The notes under the pieces: model-generated | What the model saw: the letters and a program-made list of their open reading frames with translations, nothing else | What the model was told of the DNA's origin: nothing | Databases searched by the model: none | Shown: in pieces, positions 42,670-52,360 of the stretch | Layout: the number at the start of each line of letters is the position of its first letter | Numbering within the stretch: the first letter of the stretch is position 1 | Position numbers and translations under genes: made by a program | DNA from: JASLQO01 sp002327525 | GTDB taxonomy: Bacteria > Pseudomonadota > Gammaproteobacteria > Pseudomonadales > Azotimanducaceae | Direction: 5' to 3' | DNA: 64,000 nt | Assembly: GCA_030744435.1 (NCBI GenBank) | Contig: JASLQO010000018.1 | Span: 1 to 64,000 of the forward strand

Positions 42670-43434
42670 GTGTCTGCGAGCCAAAGATACTTCGAAAACT
42701 ACGAGCCCGGCGGTTCTGGGGGGGACGTCCTCGGAATCGCGCTGGCAGTAAACCGGGTACTCGATGAGCGCGTCGACATCGAAGCGGTTCGCAAGTGTAT
42801 CGATGGTCTCGCGGCAAGCAAGCCGACTGATCTCGCACCCTGGTGTTACCTCGGTGAGGAGGGATTCTGCGGCACTCGCCGTGGTTATCGAGGTCTCGAT
42901 GGCAGCCGCATGGACTGCGTGTTCGAGCAACGCAAAGGTATCCCCATTACGCTCGGAGTGCTGCTGGTGCACATCGCCGAATACGATGGGATGAGAGCGT
43001 GGGGCATTAACTTCCCCGGACACTTTCTCGTGCGTCTGGATGATCAGCTGGTAGATCCCTTCGAGATGAGGCCGATAGAAGAGGCGGAATGCGTCGCGCG
43101 ATTACCGGACGGGGTCGAGGCTGGTGATGACGCCTTTAAGGCAATGACCCCCGTCATGGTCGGTGTGCGTATGTTGAACAACGTCAAATACCACTACGTC
43201 GGTGCACGGCAGTGGGATCAGGCACTCGGGATTATCGACCATCAGATACGCCTGGTACCGCGTGAGGCGCTGTTGTTTTTCGAACGGGGCGAGTTCTGGC
43301 GCAATGCCGGATCCGCGGACATGGCGCGGGATGCCTATCTCAAGGCAGGTAAGCTGGCGCAAGATGCCGATCTGCTGCGCGCCATCGAGGCGCGGCTGGA
43401 CGGCGTGCGACGAGGCTCAGACACGCTTCACTAG
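42670..43434 (+). CDS. SirB1/transglutaminase-like and TPR family protein
   Basis: 254 residues. The SirB1 N-terminal region is visible: EEGFCGTRRGYRGLDGSRMDCVFEQRKGIPITLGVLLVHIA, followed by GINFPGHFLVRLDDQLVDPFEM. The end holds a TPR-like segment (RQWDQALGIIDHQIRLVPREALLFFERGEFWRNAG). In other bacteria such genes lie near prmC or kdsA; biochemical role is not settled. GTG 42670 directly follows the prfC stop. The stop shares CTAG with fabY. Confidence 0.82.
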   Translation: MSASQRYFENYEPGGSGGDVLGIALAVNRVLDERVDIEAVRKCIDGLAASKPTDLAPWCYLGEEGFCGTRRGYRGLDGSRMDCVFEQRKGIPITLGVLLVHIAEYDGMRAWGINFPGHFLVRLDDQLVDPFEMRPIEEAECVARLPDGVEAGDDAFKAMTPVMVGVRMLNNVKYHYVGARQWDQALGIIDHQIRLVPREALLFFERGEFWRNAGSADMARDAYLKAGKLAQDADLLRAIEARLDGVRRGSDTLH

Positions 43435-45278
43435 CTACCGGTCATGTCCGGGTAGGGATTTTCCATGTTGAGGTCGACGGGCAGTGAGAATCCGGGCAGG
43501 CGTATGCCATCCGGTTGGATATCCAGATCCTCTCCCTCCAGCACGCCTTCTCCGAATTTGTAGATCGGTGAGAGGGTCTCTCGCTGCATCTGTTCATCGT
43601 AGGCGCGGGCGTTCTCGCGAACCGGCTCGTTGCGTGCACGGTATGCACTCATTGCGCGGGCTCCCCAGCGTTTCTCCAGCATCGTCTCGGTAAACTCCGG
43701 AGACAGGAAACAGCCGGTGGCGTTGTTGCCACCGAAGCCCTTGGAGTTGACGAAGGCGGCGGGTGTGGAACTGGCATCGATGTCCACGTGATCGATGGGT
43801 AGTTGCAGGTTGGATCGGTACACGTCGTCCGCTATGTGGTCGATCGTGGTGATACCGGGCACCATGCCGTGATTCCAGGCGCCGAGTATTGCGGCCAGCT
43901 GGTCGCCACCGGCCGGGGCGAGTGTGTGGCCGACGTAAGACTTCACGGCGCCCACCAGCCAGCGATCGATACGGAAGGTTTTCGCCAGCTCGTTGAGAAT
44001 GTGTGATTCCGTTACCCGATTCTGCGGTGTACCGGTGCCGTGCGCCTGCATGTAGGTTTGCTTGAGCGCATCCTCGCCCAGGATGCTGCGTGCATTCGCC
44101 ATGGCCTTGGCCACGGTGACATAGTTGCCGACTCCCGGACCCGGAATAGACTTTTTGTAACCATCCGCGTTGACGTAGACGCCGGCTACCGAGCCGAGAA
44201 CGCTGACGCCGAGTTCCAGGGCCAGTTCGTCATCGACGATCAGCGCGTAAATGGAGGCCTCGGAAATGGCAAAACCGCAATTACTCGAGAAAGGCCGGCA
44301 CGCGCGCCGGTGGTCGGGTGCGCTGCTGCCGTCGAGTTCCATGAGCACCTCGTCTTCGGCGAGCGCGCCCATGATGCGGTACGACTCTATGACGTCCGGC
44401 AATACCGGCGCTTCGGCGTTACCTACCAGCACGGCGCGCTTCGCACCCGAGCGTATGTCGTCGATGCCGTGTTTGACGTTGTACAGAAATGTAGCGCATG
44501 CACCGATAATGCCGGCGGTACCGCCGACTGAGCCGAGCACGTATGCGTTGATGAAATCGGCGGCCATTTCAGGCAGACCCAGCGGGCAGTTTTTCGACGT
44601 GGGCCGCTTGCCCAGCATCGGATTTTGCAGCATGCCGCCGTAGCCTTCCCGATCGAGCTGCGCCATCGCGCTGCCGGAATAGACGGCAAACTCATCCGGC
44701 GCGATGGTGTCTTTCAGCGTCTCGACGCTTATACCGGAGGAACGCAGCGCATCGGATGCGCCGAAAAGAGTCAGCTGCAAACCACGCGGGTGGTTGCGTG
44801 ATGGGTAGATGGCGCCGGGGTCGAAACCGGTTGGCACCTGACCGGCACTGGAGACCTGCGAAACGCGTGTGTCGGGCAGCAACGTGGCGAGCTTGTCATC
44901 GATATCGACCGTGACGTCTTCGCCGTGGTCGGTGATGCGCCAGCCGTGGGGGAGTTCCTCCGGCAACTGCTTTTTCGAGAGTCTGAACGTGATCGGCTGA
45001 TCCCCTGCCCGGAGGCTCAGGCTCCTGTTCCAACGCACCGCGTCGGGATCGAAAAGTTCCACCCGCCGCACCAGTGTATGAGCATCGATGTACTTGCGAG
45101 TATCGGCGAGATCCGGATCGGTGTGCAGGTTCATCAGCGTGGCGAGGCTGCGGTAGGTGCGGCTCTTGTCCGCTTCACCGAGCCGTTCAATGACCATGCG
45201 GCGATAGGCGTGATCGAAGGACACCCGGCCTGCCGGACTCACCCCTCCGAATCCCACGATGACGGGTAGTCGCGTCAA
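43431..45278 (-). CDS. fabY: beta-ketoacyl-ACP synthase FabY
   Basis: 615 residues. The N-terminus TRLPVIVGFGGVSPAGRVSFDHAYRRMVIE is close to P. aeruginosa FabY (PA5174), the condensing enzyme that starts fatty acid synthesis from acetyl-CoA and malonyl-ACP in place of FabH. Thiolase-fold residues: Cys in GIIGACATFLYNV, His in QAHGTGTPQNRVTES, His in VKSYVGHTLAPAGGDQ. An extra ~200-residue N-terminal part distinguishes it from FabF. It follows the thiolase gene on the same strand and may be co-transcribed. Confidence 0.88.
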   Translation of the reverse strand: MTRLPVIVGFGGVSPAGRVSFDHAYRRMVIERLGEADKSRTYRSLATLMNLHTDPDLADTRKYIDAHTLVRRVELFDPDAVRWNRSLSLRAGDQPITFRLSKKQLPEELPHGWRITDHGEDVTVDIDDKLATLLPDTRVSQVSSAGQVPTGFDPGAIYPSRNHPRGLQLTLFGASDALRSSGISVETLKDTIAPDEFAVYSGSAMAQLDREGYGGMLQNPMLGKRPTSKNCPLGLPEMAADFINAYVLGSVGGTAGIIGACATFLYNVKHGIDDIRSGAKRAVLVGNAEAPVLPDVIESYRIMGALAEDEVLMELDGSSAPDHRRACRPFSSNCGFAISEASIYALIVDDELALELGVSVLGSVAGVYVNADGYKKSIPGPGVGNYVTVAKAMANARSILGEDALKQTYMQAHGTGTPQNRVTESHILNELAKTFRIDRWLVGAVKSYVGHTLAPAGGDQLAAILGAWNHGMVPGITTIDHIADDVYRSNLQLPIDHVDIDASSTPAAFVNSKGFGGNNATGCFLSPEFTETMLEKRWGARAMSAYRARNEPVRENARAYDEQMQRETLSPIYKFGEGVLEGEDLDIQPDGIRLPGFSLPVDLNMENPYPDMTGS

Positions 45279-45284
45279 ATCAGA

Positions 45285-46442
45285 TTACCGTTGAAGTGCC
45301 ACGGCCGTGGCTTCACCACCGCCGATGCATAGTGCGGCGATACCGCGCTGGAGGTCGTTGCGCTGCATCGCATGCGCAAGGGTTACGAGCAGGCGTGAGC
45401 CGGTGGAGCCGATCGGGTGGCCCTGTGCGCACGCGCCGCCGTAAATATTGACGCGCTCCGGATCGAGACCGCATTCCTGAATGGCGAGCATGGTCACCAT
45501 GGCGAAGGCTTCATTGATCTCGAAGAGATCCACTTCATCGACACTCCAGCCGAGTTTATCGAGCAACGTGTTGATCGCTCCCACCGGTGCGATGGTGAAT
45601 TCACTCGGGTGGCGCGAGAATGTGGTGTGTCCGGCGATACGCGCCAGCGGTGCGCGTCCGGCAAGGCCCGCCTGGGATGAGATCACGAGTGCGGACGCGC
45701 CGTCGGAGATAGAACTGGAATTGGCTGCCGTAATCGTGCCGTCGGCCTTGAAGGCGGGTCTTAATTGCGGGATCTTCCCGAGGCGTGCGCGCCCGGGCTG
45801 CTCGTCGTCCGTGACCAGCTCACCGCCGATCTCCATCGGAGAAATCTCATCCGCCAGCGTTCCTGCTTCGATGGCGTGACGCGCACGCGTCACGGATTCG
45901 ATGGCGTACGCATCCATTGCTTCGCGAGTGAGCTGGTACTCATCGGCGGTACCCTGTGCGAACGTGCCCATGGCCATACCGGTCTCCGCATCTTCCAATC
46001 CGTCGAAGAACATCGAATCTTTCAGCTCCATGTGCCCCATGCGGGCGCCACTGCGCACCTTGGCGTTGAGGTAAGGCGTGTTGGTCATGCTCTCCATGCC
46101 GCCGCAGACCACGATTTCGGCGCTGCCCGCCCGGATCAGGTCGGCGGCGAGCATAGTGGTCTTCATACCCGAGCCGCAGACCTTGTTGACGGTAGTCGCA
46201 CCGACCGCGTCCGGTAGGCCGGCCATGCGCATCGCCTGACGCGCAGGTGCTTGTTTAAGCCCGGCGCTGACGACGTTGCCGATGAACACCTCGTCGACAT
46301 CGTCGCCACTGAGATCGACAGCGTCGAGGGCGGCTCGAATGGCGTGGGCGCCGAGTTCCGGCGCGGATTTGGTTTTCAGCGCACCCTGAAAGCTGCCGAT
46401 AGGCGTACGGGCGGCGGAGAGGATATAGACTTCCTGACTCAC
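45285..46442 (-). CDS. acetyl-CoA C-acetyltransferase (thiolase)
   Basis: 385 residues, class II biosynthetic-type thiolase. Start VYILSAARTPIGSFQGALK; nucleophile Cys in NKVCGSGMKTTM; His in GGACAQGHPIGSTG; second Cys in ALCIGGGEATA. Condenses or cleaves acetoacetyl-CoA. GTG 46442 with GAGGAG four bases before it is preferred to the longer frame. Only 6 bases separate it from fabY, so both act on short acyl-CoA in one transcript. phaA and atoB are both possible names. Confidence 0.9.
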   Translation of the reverse strand: MSQEVYILSAARTPIGSFQGALKTKSAPELGAHAIRAALDAVDLSGDDVDEVFIGNVVSAGLKQAPARQAMRMAGLPDAVGATTVNKVCGSGMKTTMLAADLIRAGSAEIVVCGGMESMTNTPYLNAKVRSGARMGHMELKDSMFFDGLEDAETGMAMGTFAQGTADEYQLTREAMDAYAIESVTRARHAIEAGTLADEISPMEIGGELVTDDEQPGRARLGKIPQLRPAFKADGTITAANSSSISDGASALVISSQAGLAGRAPLARIAGHTTFSRHPSEFTIAPVGAINTLLDKLGWSVDEVDLFEINEAFAMVTMLAIQECGLDPERVNIYGGACAQGHPIGSTGSRLLVTLAHAMQRNDLQRGIAALCIGGGEATAVALQR

Positions 46443-46522
46443 TGGGCTCCTCACGGGATTTCCTGAAGGGATGGTACGTGGTTGAAAACGCGCCATTCTA
46501 TCTCAGCACGGGTTGTGTTTGT

Positions 46523-47038
46523 TCACATTTCCCTGAACCGGGGAGAGAGCTCCGCAAAGTTGCAAGGCTTGTTGTTGATGTCGAGCTGGTTGCGGATGAT
46601 TTGCTCCCAGCCGGTGCGCACCGCGTTGTTGGAACCCGGCAGCGCGAAGATCAGAGTGGCGTTGGCGAGTCCGCCCACCGCACGTGACTGAATGGTGGAA
46701 GATCCGATATCTTCCCAGGACAGCTGCCGGAACAACTCACCGAAACCCAGAATGGTCTTGTCGAACAGCGGTGTGAGTGCTTCGGGCGTGTTGTCGCGAC
46801 CGGTGAAGCCGGTGCCTCCCGTGGTGAGGATCACCTCTATGTCCTCGCGGGCGATCCAGTCCGAGACCACCGCACGTAATTGATAGACATTGTCTTTGCA
46901 GATGGTGCGCTCGATGAGGGTATGGCCTGCCTCGCTCACGAGGGTTTCGAGCAGATCGCCGGATGTGTCGTCTTTCGGGGTTCTCGTGTCGGAGACGGTG
47001 AGAACCGCGCAGGGCATGGATACGTGTTCTTGGGTCAT
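46523..47038 (-). CDS. moaB: molybdopterin biosynthesis protein B
   Basis: 171 residues. MoaB/MogA fold: CAVLTVSDTRTPKDDTSGDLL, ILTTGGTGFTGRDNTPEALTPLF, FRQLSWEDIGSSTIQSRAVGG and ALPGSNNAVRTGWEQII. Adenylates or binds molybdopterin in cofactor assembly, relevant to MsrP in this window. ATG 47038 is preferred to a TTG seven codons upstream. Divergent from the giant carboxylase gene with only 64 bases between. Confidence 0.9.
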   Translation of the reverse strand: MTQEHVSMPCAVLTVSDTRTPKDDTSGDLLETLVSEAGHTLIERTICKDNVYQLRAVVSDWIAREDIEVILTTGGTGFTGRDNTPEALTPLFDKTILGFGELFRQLSWEDIGSSTIQSRAVGGLANATLIFALPGSNNAVRTGWEQIIRNQLDINNKPCNFAELSPRFREM

Positions 47039-47102
47039 GGATTGCTTGGAGGGGGGCAAGTGGCTAGAGTGGCGGCAATTCTACACCCAGACGCAATGAT
47101 TA

Positions 47103-50100
47103 GTGGAAAAGCAACTCATCGAAGGGGATAGGCTGTTCCTCATCGCCGAAAACCTGGCACAGGACTTTTCCCTCTTTCCCACCAGCGTCGGGAGCGACGA
47201 TGTGCTGCCCGGGCTCCTCACCGATTCGGAAATCACGCGGCGCGCGGAGCATCTTCAGCAGCTCGACATAGACTCCTATATCGAGTCGGTGGTCGCACCG
47301 GCCGAGAGCCAGGTGCGGCCGGCCGCGCCTGGCGTGATCCGGGAATTGGGTGAGGTCACTGAAGAAGCCTCGGATGGACCTTTTTACTCCGCCGTCGTGA
47401 TGATGGACTTCGACGGCGGCGACCGGCTCGTTGGATTCATCGCCCAGGACCGGTCTGTGGAAAACGGCATGTGGGGGCCGAGCCACCACATGCAGGCGGC
47501 CAAGAGCATCGAGCGCTATGCCACTCGTTCAATACCCATAGTAACCTTGATGGATACTCCCGGTGCTGATTCGCGGGAAGATGCCAATGCCAACAATCAG
47601 GCGCATAGTATCTCCCGGCTGATCGCCGAAGCGAGCAACGTGGATGTCCCCAATGTTGGCATCGTCTTTGGCATCGGCTACTCCGGGGGGGCGATTCCGC
47701 TCGCGGCCAGCAACATGATCCTGTCGGTGCGCGATGGTGTATTCAGTACCATCCAGCCACCGGGCCTCGCCAGCATTGCGCGGCGTTTGAATCTGAGCTG
47801 GCAGGAGTGCGCCAAGTATGTCGGTCTGTCGCCCTACGAGCTCTATACTCAGGGCAACATCGATGGCGTGATCGACTACAGTCCGATGGATCCGGACTCC
47901 GTGGAAAACCTACGCCGGGCCATTATCCACGGGCTTGTGAGTATCGAGACGGTGACCAAGGCGTTTGTCGCCGAGAATCCCTACATTCTCGATCACTACC
48001 GGCAGAGCATCCGCCGCTACCTCAATCCGTCCACCCAACTGCAGGCCATGCAAGCGAGCGCCGCGCTCAAACTCACAAAAAACCCCACCGAATATCTGAA
48101 CGTGTTCGGTGTTGCCTACAGATACCTGCGCTATCTGAAGGTTCGTCAGCGCATTCATTCCACCAGCTTGCAGCAATACGGTCGCCTGGCGGATCGCGAA
48201 CTGCCGACGGGTGAGTTGCAGACACGTGCCAACCTTGAACGACGGCGCACCTTTCTTAAGTGGCTGCAGGACCCGGACAAGGTGGTGTACGACGAGACGC
48301 TCACGAAGGCGTGGCGTAACTACAACGACAAGAAGCAGGCAGTACACGACGAGCGGGGGCGCATCGCCCAGCTCATCTTCGGCGAGCCGAGGAAGAACTA
48401 CGAACAGGCGCGCGACCTGCTGATCGCCACCGTGGGCGTATTCCTCTACAACCGCTGGAAGGCGGAAGCACCTGGTAATCTGAGGGCGCTCAAGGAGTTT
48501 CTGCACCGTCCGGACGACACCCGGCTCGTGTTCCAGACAGCGGATATTTCGAATCCGGTGGGGCTGGTCCAGGCGATACGCTCGGACGCGGCTTTGCTGG
48601 ACAGCATGCGTGATCGTTTCACGCACGAGGGCAAGAAACTGCTGCGCGAGGGCGGCACCGAGGAAAAGTCAGAGGCGTATCTCGCCAATCAGCTGACCTC
48701 GGAACTCAACCTGGTGCTGACGGGCGGTGAGCTTGCGAGTCTCATCGAAGATTCGCTGACTCCGGCAGCGCGTGCTCTGGTGCACGAGGCTTCGGAAATT
48801 CGGCTCAATCGGCAGATTCTCACCGACCGCTATACGGATTTCATTACCGCGAAGGAGATGGCCGGCACACTGGTAGCGTTCAGCGAAATGACCGTGCTCG
48901 AGTTGCTGGTCAACGACGAACTGCGCGAGGATTTCATTATTGAGTGCGAAAACCTGCTGATATTCGATTCGGTCTACGACCAGGTGATCGCTAATCTCGA
49001 TACCATTGCCGAAGAGGCTCAGGGTTCTCAGAGCATCTCCCGCGATTCCATGGGACGCCTGGTGGAGACGACGCTGAGCCTGGCCGCCAAGGGGCTGACC
49101 ATTGGCAGCGTCGAGGAGATAGAGGCGCAAAACGAGGAGCAGGCGCTCGATCGCTTGCGCACACAGGTGCTCGACTGGTATCGGCGTATCATAGATATGC
49201 CGAAGGGCAGCGAGTTCTTTCGTACCGTGGAGGAGTGGAAGAAAACTACCTTCTCGCATTTGTCGGATACCCTGTTCGTGGTGGTGACCTACCTGTTCGA
49301 GAGCCTTCTCAGTTCCTATATTCAGGCCGAGACCGGCGGTAGGTCGTACCAGGGACGTATAGCGCCCAAGAACATCGGACGCCGCAAGGATTTCTGGTAC
49401 CGATTGAACCTGGCCTATCGTGACCTGTTGATGCAAAACGTGCTTCGTCGCCTGGCTGCCAAGCACCGGTTCTCCTACGACGCCTTCGTGGATGCTTACT
49501 TCAGCGAGTGGGAAGAGAAGTTTGGCGACCTGCTGAGTTCGGATCCCTGTCAGTTTCCGGGATTTCGCATCTCCATCGAGGATGCACTCAACCGGGAGCT
49601 GCCGCCGTGCGGAGTCGTCACCGGTTTTGCCCGGTTCAAGCGGGGAGAGATCGATTCACGCGTCGGGTTGGTGGTGTCCAATACCGCCTTTCAGGCCGGC
49701 TCCTTCGACATGGCGAGTGCCGAGAAAGTGTGCAAGATGCTGGTGGAGTGCGCGGAGGCTCACCTGCCCGTTGTCTGTTTCATTTCCTCCGGCGGTATGC
49801 AGACCAAGGAGGGTGCCGGGGCGCTGTTCTCCATGGCGGCGGTAAACGACCGCATCACGCGTTTCGTGCGTGACCACGATCTGCCGGTGATCGTGTTTGG
49901 GTACGGCAATTGCACGGGCGGCGCGCAAGCGAGCTTCGTCACCCATCCGCTGGCGCAGACCTACTACCTCTCCGGTACGAGCATGCCTTTCGCCGGTCAG
50001 ATCGTGGTGCCTAGCAACCTGCCGCTCAACTCCATACTCTCTAATTATCTGTCCCCCGATCCGGAGTCGATGCAGGGACTGGTAAAACACCCCTTCCAGC

Positions 50101-52007
50101 CGGAGCTCGATGACGAGCTGCGCAAGATCGACGCGGAAATCCCGATTCCGGAGGAGACGGTTCCCGAGGTTATCGAACGCGTGCTGTCCGGCGTGCTCAG
50201 TCAGGAACGGCCGGTCGTGGTCGCTCACCGGCCTCACTACACGGATGCCGACCTGGTCAAGCCGGTGCGCCGTGTGCTTGTTCACGCGCGTGGCTGTACC
50301 GCGGCCAAACTCATCCGCATCGCTCAGGCTCGCGAGCACGAGGTGGTGTTGGTGCAATCAGATCCGGACATGGAATCCGCGGCGGTGGACCAACTCACCG
50401 AACGAGACACATTGGTGTGCATTGGTGGCAACACGCCAGATGAGAGTTATCTCAACGCCATGAGCGTGATGCGAGTCGCCGAACAGGAAGGGGTCGACGC
50501 ACTGCACCCCGGTATAGGCTTTCTCTCGGAGAATTCACAGTTTGCCGAACTGGTGCGCTCGCACGGCATCAACTTCATCGGCCCGCCGGTGTCCAGTATG
50601 GAGACCATGGGCAACAAGTCGAATGCCATCAACACGGCACTCAGACTCGACGTGCCGGTGGTGCCCGGCAGCCACGGAATCCTGACGAACGTCGACAGGG
50701 CTGCCGAGGTGGCGCTCGATATCGGTTACCCGGTCTTGATCAAGGCAGTACACGGCGGTGGTGGGAAAGGCATCCAGGTAGTGGAATCGGCTGCTGCATT
50801 CCACGAGCTGTTCCACCAGGTGCGTGCTGAGGCGCGCGCTGCCTTTGGTAATGGCGATGTGTATCTGGAGAAATACATCACCAGTCTGCGGCACATCGAG
50901 GTACAGCTGCTGCGGGATACGCACGGCAACACCAGGGTATTGGGATTACGCGACTGCAGCGTGCAGCGCGATAAGCAGAAGGTATTCGAGGAGTCGGGCT
51001 CCACGATGTTGCCAGCGCACCTGGAGGAAGCCGTGTTCCGCCACACGGCGGCCATTGCGAATGAGGTGGGCTACGTCGGCGCGGGTACCGTGGAGTTCAT
51101 CTACGATCTTGCCAGCGATGCCATCTACTTCATGGAGATGAATACGCGCCTGCAGGTAGAGCACCCGGTCACCGAGTGGGTGTCTGGTGTCGATATCGTG
51201 GGTGAGCAGTTCCGTATCGCATCGGGAGAGTCCATCGAATCCGTGGAAAGCGTACAAAATGGTTGCGCCATCGAGGCGCGCATCACCGCCGAGCGCATAG
51301 AGGTGAACGCCAGTGGCCAGCCGGTGTTTCGCCCGCAGCCGGGCGAGATACGCGAAGTGGAGTTTCCGCAGGAAGAGGGGGTTGAGATCATTGCCGCGGT
51401 CACCAGCGGCAAGTCCGTCTCTCCGTATTACGACAGCATGGTCGCCCAGGTGATCGTGCACGCGGCGGACCGGAACGCGGCCATCGACAAACTGGCCGGT
51501 TATATCTCACGCATACGACTCTCCGGCATCAACACCAATATCGCGTTGTTGAAGCGTGTGCTTGCTGATGAAGTGTTCAGAAACGGGGAATACGACACCA
51601 ACTACCTGCCGGAATTCCTTCGGCGCACGGACGTGGAGACACTCATCTCGGAGGCCGAGGAAGAGGCCGGTGAGAGAGGTGAGGTGCTCAGCCTGGAGAG
51701 CATTCAGATTGAGGACAGTGACGAGTTGAAAGTGCTTGCGCCAGCCAACGCCATTTTCTACTCCACACCCTCTCCGACAGAGCCGGAGTTCGTTGCCGTG
51801 GGCGATAAGATCGGCATAGATACCACACTCTGCCAACTGGAGGCGATGAAGATTTTCTCGCCTCTGGCGCTCAAGGACTTCAACACTGAAGTACTACTAT
51901 ACGAAGGCGGAAGGGAGTACGAGGTAACTCGTATCAACATGTCAAATGGTCAGCAGGTGAATAAGGGCAACCTGTTGTTCGTCGTCAAGCCGCTACATCG
52001 GGGCTAG
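47103..52007 (+). CDS. single-chain acyl-CoA (acetyl-CoA) carboxylase: CT-CT-biotin carboxylase-BCCP
   Basis: 1634 residues. (1) Residues ~90-290: AccA-like carboxyltransferase, with TLMDTPGADSRED (~150) and FGIGYSGGAIPLAASN (~190). (2) ~300-800: mostly helical linker without a recognised domain. (3) ~835-1000: second, AccD-like carboxyltransferase: GLVVSNTAFQAGSFDMASAEK, ISSGGMQTKEGAGALFSM, GYGNCTGGAQASFV. (4) ~1055-1510: biotin carboxylase, with ATP-grasp loop HGGGGKGIQVV (~1217) and EMNTRLQVEHPVTE (~1344). (5) C-terminal biotinyl domain with biotin Lys1583 in LEAMKIF. All parts of an acetyl-CoA carboxylase are thus in one chain. The start is GTG 47103, just after an in-frame stop, with a poor ribosome site. 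No separate accABCD lies in the window. Substrate (acetyl- or longer acyl-CoA) is inferred. Confidence 0.9.
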   Translation: MEKQLIEGDRLFLIAENLAQDFSLFPTSVGSDDVLPGLLTDSEITRRAEHLQQLDIDSYIESVVAPAESQVRPAAPGVIRELGEVTEEASDGPFYSAVVMMDFDGGDRLVGFIAQDRSVENGMWGPSHHMQAAKSIERYATRSIPIVTLMDTPGADSREDANANNQAHSISRLIAEASNVDVPNVGIVFGIGYSGGAIPLAASNMILSVRDGVFSTIQPPGLASIARRLNLSWQECAKYVGLSPYELYTQGNIDGVIDYSPMDPDSVENLRRAIIHGLVSIETVTKAFVAENPYILDHYRQSIRRYLNPSTQLQAMQASAALKLTKNPTEYLNVFGVAYRYLRYLKVRQRIHSTSLQQYGRLADRELPTGELQTRANLERRRTFLKWLQDPDKVVYDETLTKAWRNYNDKKQAVHDERGRIAQLIFGEPRKNYEQARDLLIATVGVFLYNRWKAEAPGNLRALKEFLHRPDDTRLVFQTADISNPVGLVQAIRSDAALLDSMRDRFTHEGKKLLREGGTEEKSEAYLANQLTSELNLVLTGGELASLIEDSLTPAARALVHEASEIRLNRQILTDRYTDFITAKEMAGTLVAFSEMTVLELLVNDELREDFIIECENLLIFDSVYDQVIANLDTIAEEAQGSQSISRDSMGRLVETTLSLAAKGLTIGSVEEIEAQNEEQALDRLRTQVLDWYRRIIDMPKGSEFFRTVEEWKKTTFSHLSDTLFVVVTYLFESLLSSYIQAETGGRSYQGRIAPKNIGRRKDFWYRLNLAYRDLLMQNVLRRLAAKHRFSYDAFVDAYFSEWEEKFGDLLSSDPCQFPGFRISIEDALNRELPPCGVVTGFARFKRGEIDSRVGLVVSNTAFQAGSFDMASAEKVCKMLVECAEAHLPVVCFISSGGMQTKEGAGALFSMAAVNDRITRFVRDHDLPVIVFGYGNCTGGAQASFVTHPLAQTYYLSGTSMPFAGQIVVPSNLPLNSILSNYLSPDPESMQGLVKHPFQPELDDELRKIDAEIPIPEETVPEVIERVLSGVLSQERPVVVAHRPHYTDADLVKPVRRVLVHARGCTAAKLIRIAQAREHEVVLVQSDPDMESAAVDQLTERDTLVCIGGNTPDESYLNAMSVMRVAEQEGVDALHPGIGFLSENSQFAELVRSHGINFIGPPVSSMETMGNKSNAINTALRLDVPVVPGSHGILTNVDRAAEVALDIGYPVLIKAVHGGGGKGIQVVESAAAFHELFHQVRAEARAAFGNGDVYLEKYITSLRHIEVQLLRDTHGNTRVLGLRDCSVQRDKQKVFEESGSTMLPAHLEEAVFRHTAAIANEVGYVGAGTVEFIYDLASDAIYFMEMNTRLQVEHPVTEWVSGVDIVGEQFRIASGESIESVESVQNGCAIEARITAERIEVNASGQPVFRPQPGEIREVEFPQEEGVEIIAAVTSGKSVSPYYDSMVAQVIVHAADRNAAIDKLAGYISRIRLSGINTNIALLKRVLADEVFRNGEYDTNYLPEFLRRTDVETLISEAEEEAGERGEVLSLESIQIEDSDELKVLAPANAIFYSTPSPTEPEFVAVGDKIGIDTTLCQLEAMKIFSPLALKDFNTEVLLYEGGREYEVTRINMSNGQQVNKGNLLFVVKPLHRG

Positions 52008-52360
52008 CTGTTCAGAGGCGCGAGTAAGTCGCCGAACCCTTTGTAGAGGCATGCCGCCGCGATTGTGAGAATTACCCAACCGCTCACCTTTCGAAAGCGC
52101 GCGTCATCGAGACACTCCAATAGGCGCGTGCCTGCGATGGCTGTGAACATGGCCACGGGGTAGAACCGCCAGGTGAGCGTATCGGTGCTGCCTACGATCA
52201 GAGCGTAGTAGATGCGTTTGAGAACATGCCCCAGGGTCTGCGTGATCGCCTTGCTCGCGATGACCTGATAGCGGTTGAGTGGCGTGTTGAGGTAGAACAC
52301 ATCGAGCCCTCTGAGGCGATTACTCACCCGTGCAAGCCATGGGAAGGCGCCGGTTACATG
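52004..52360 (-). pseudogene. TauE/SafE-family permease, C-terminal remnant
   Basis: The last ~110 codons read like the end of a sulfite exporter TauE/SafE protein: LNRYQVIASKAITQTLGHVLKRIYYALIV, MFTAIAGTRLLECLDDARFRKVSGWVILTIAAACLYKGF. The family usually has ~250 residues and 7-8 helices; the N-terminal half is missing and the frame further upstream (to 52627) is antisense to the LysR start. Its stop shares CTAG with the carboxylase. Likely inactive. Confidence 0.6.
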
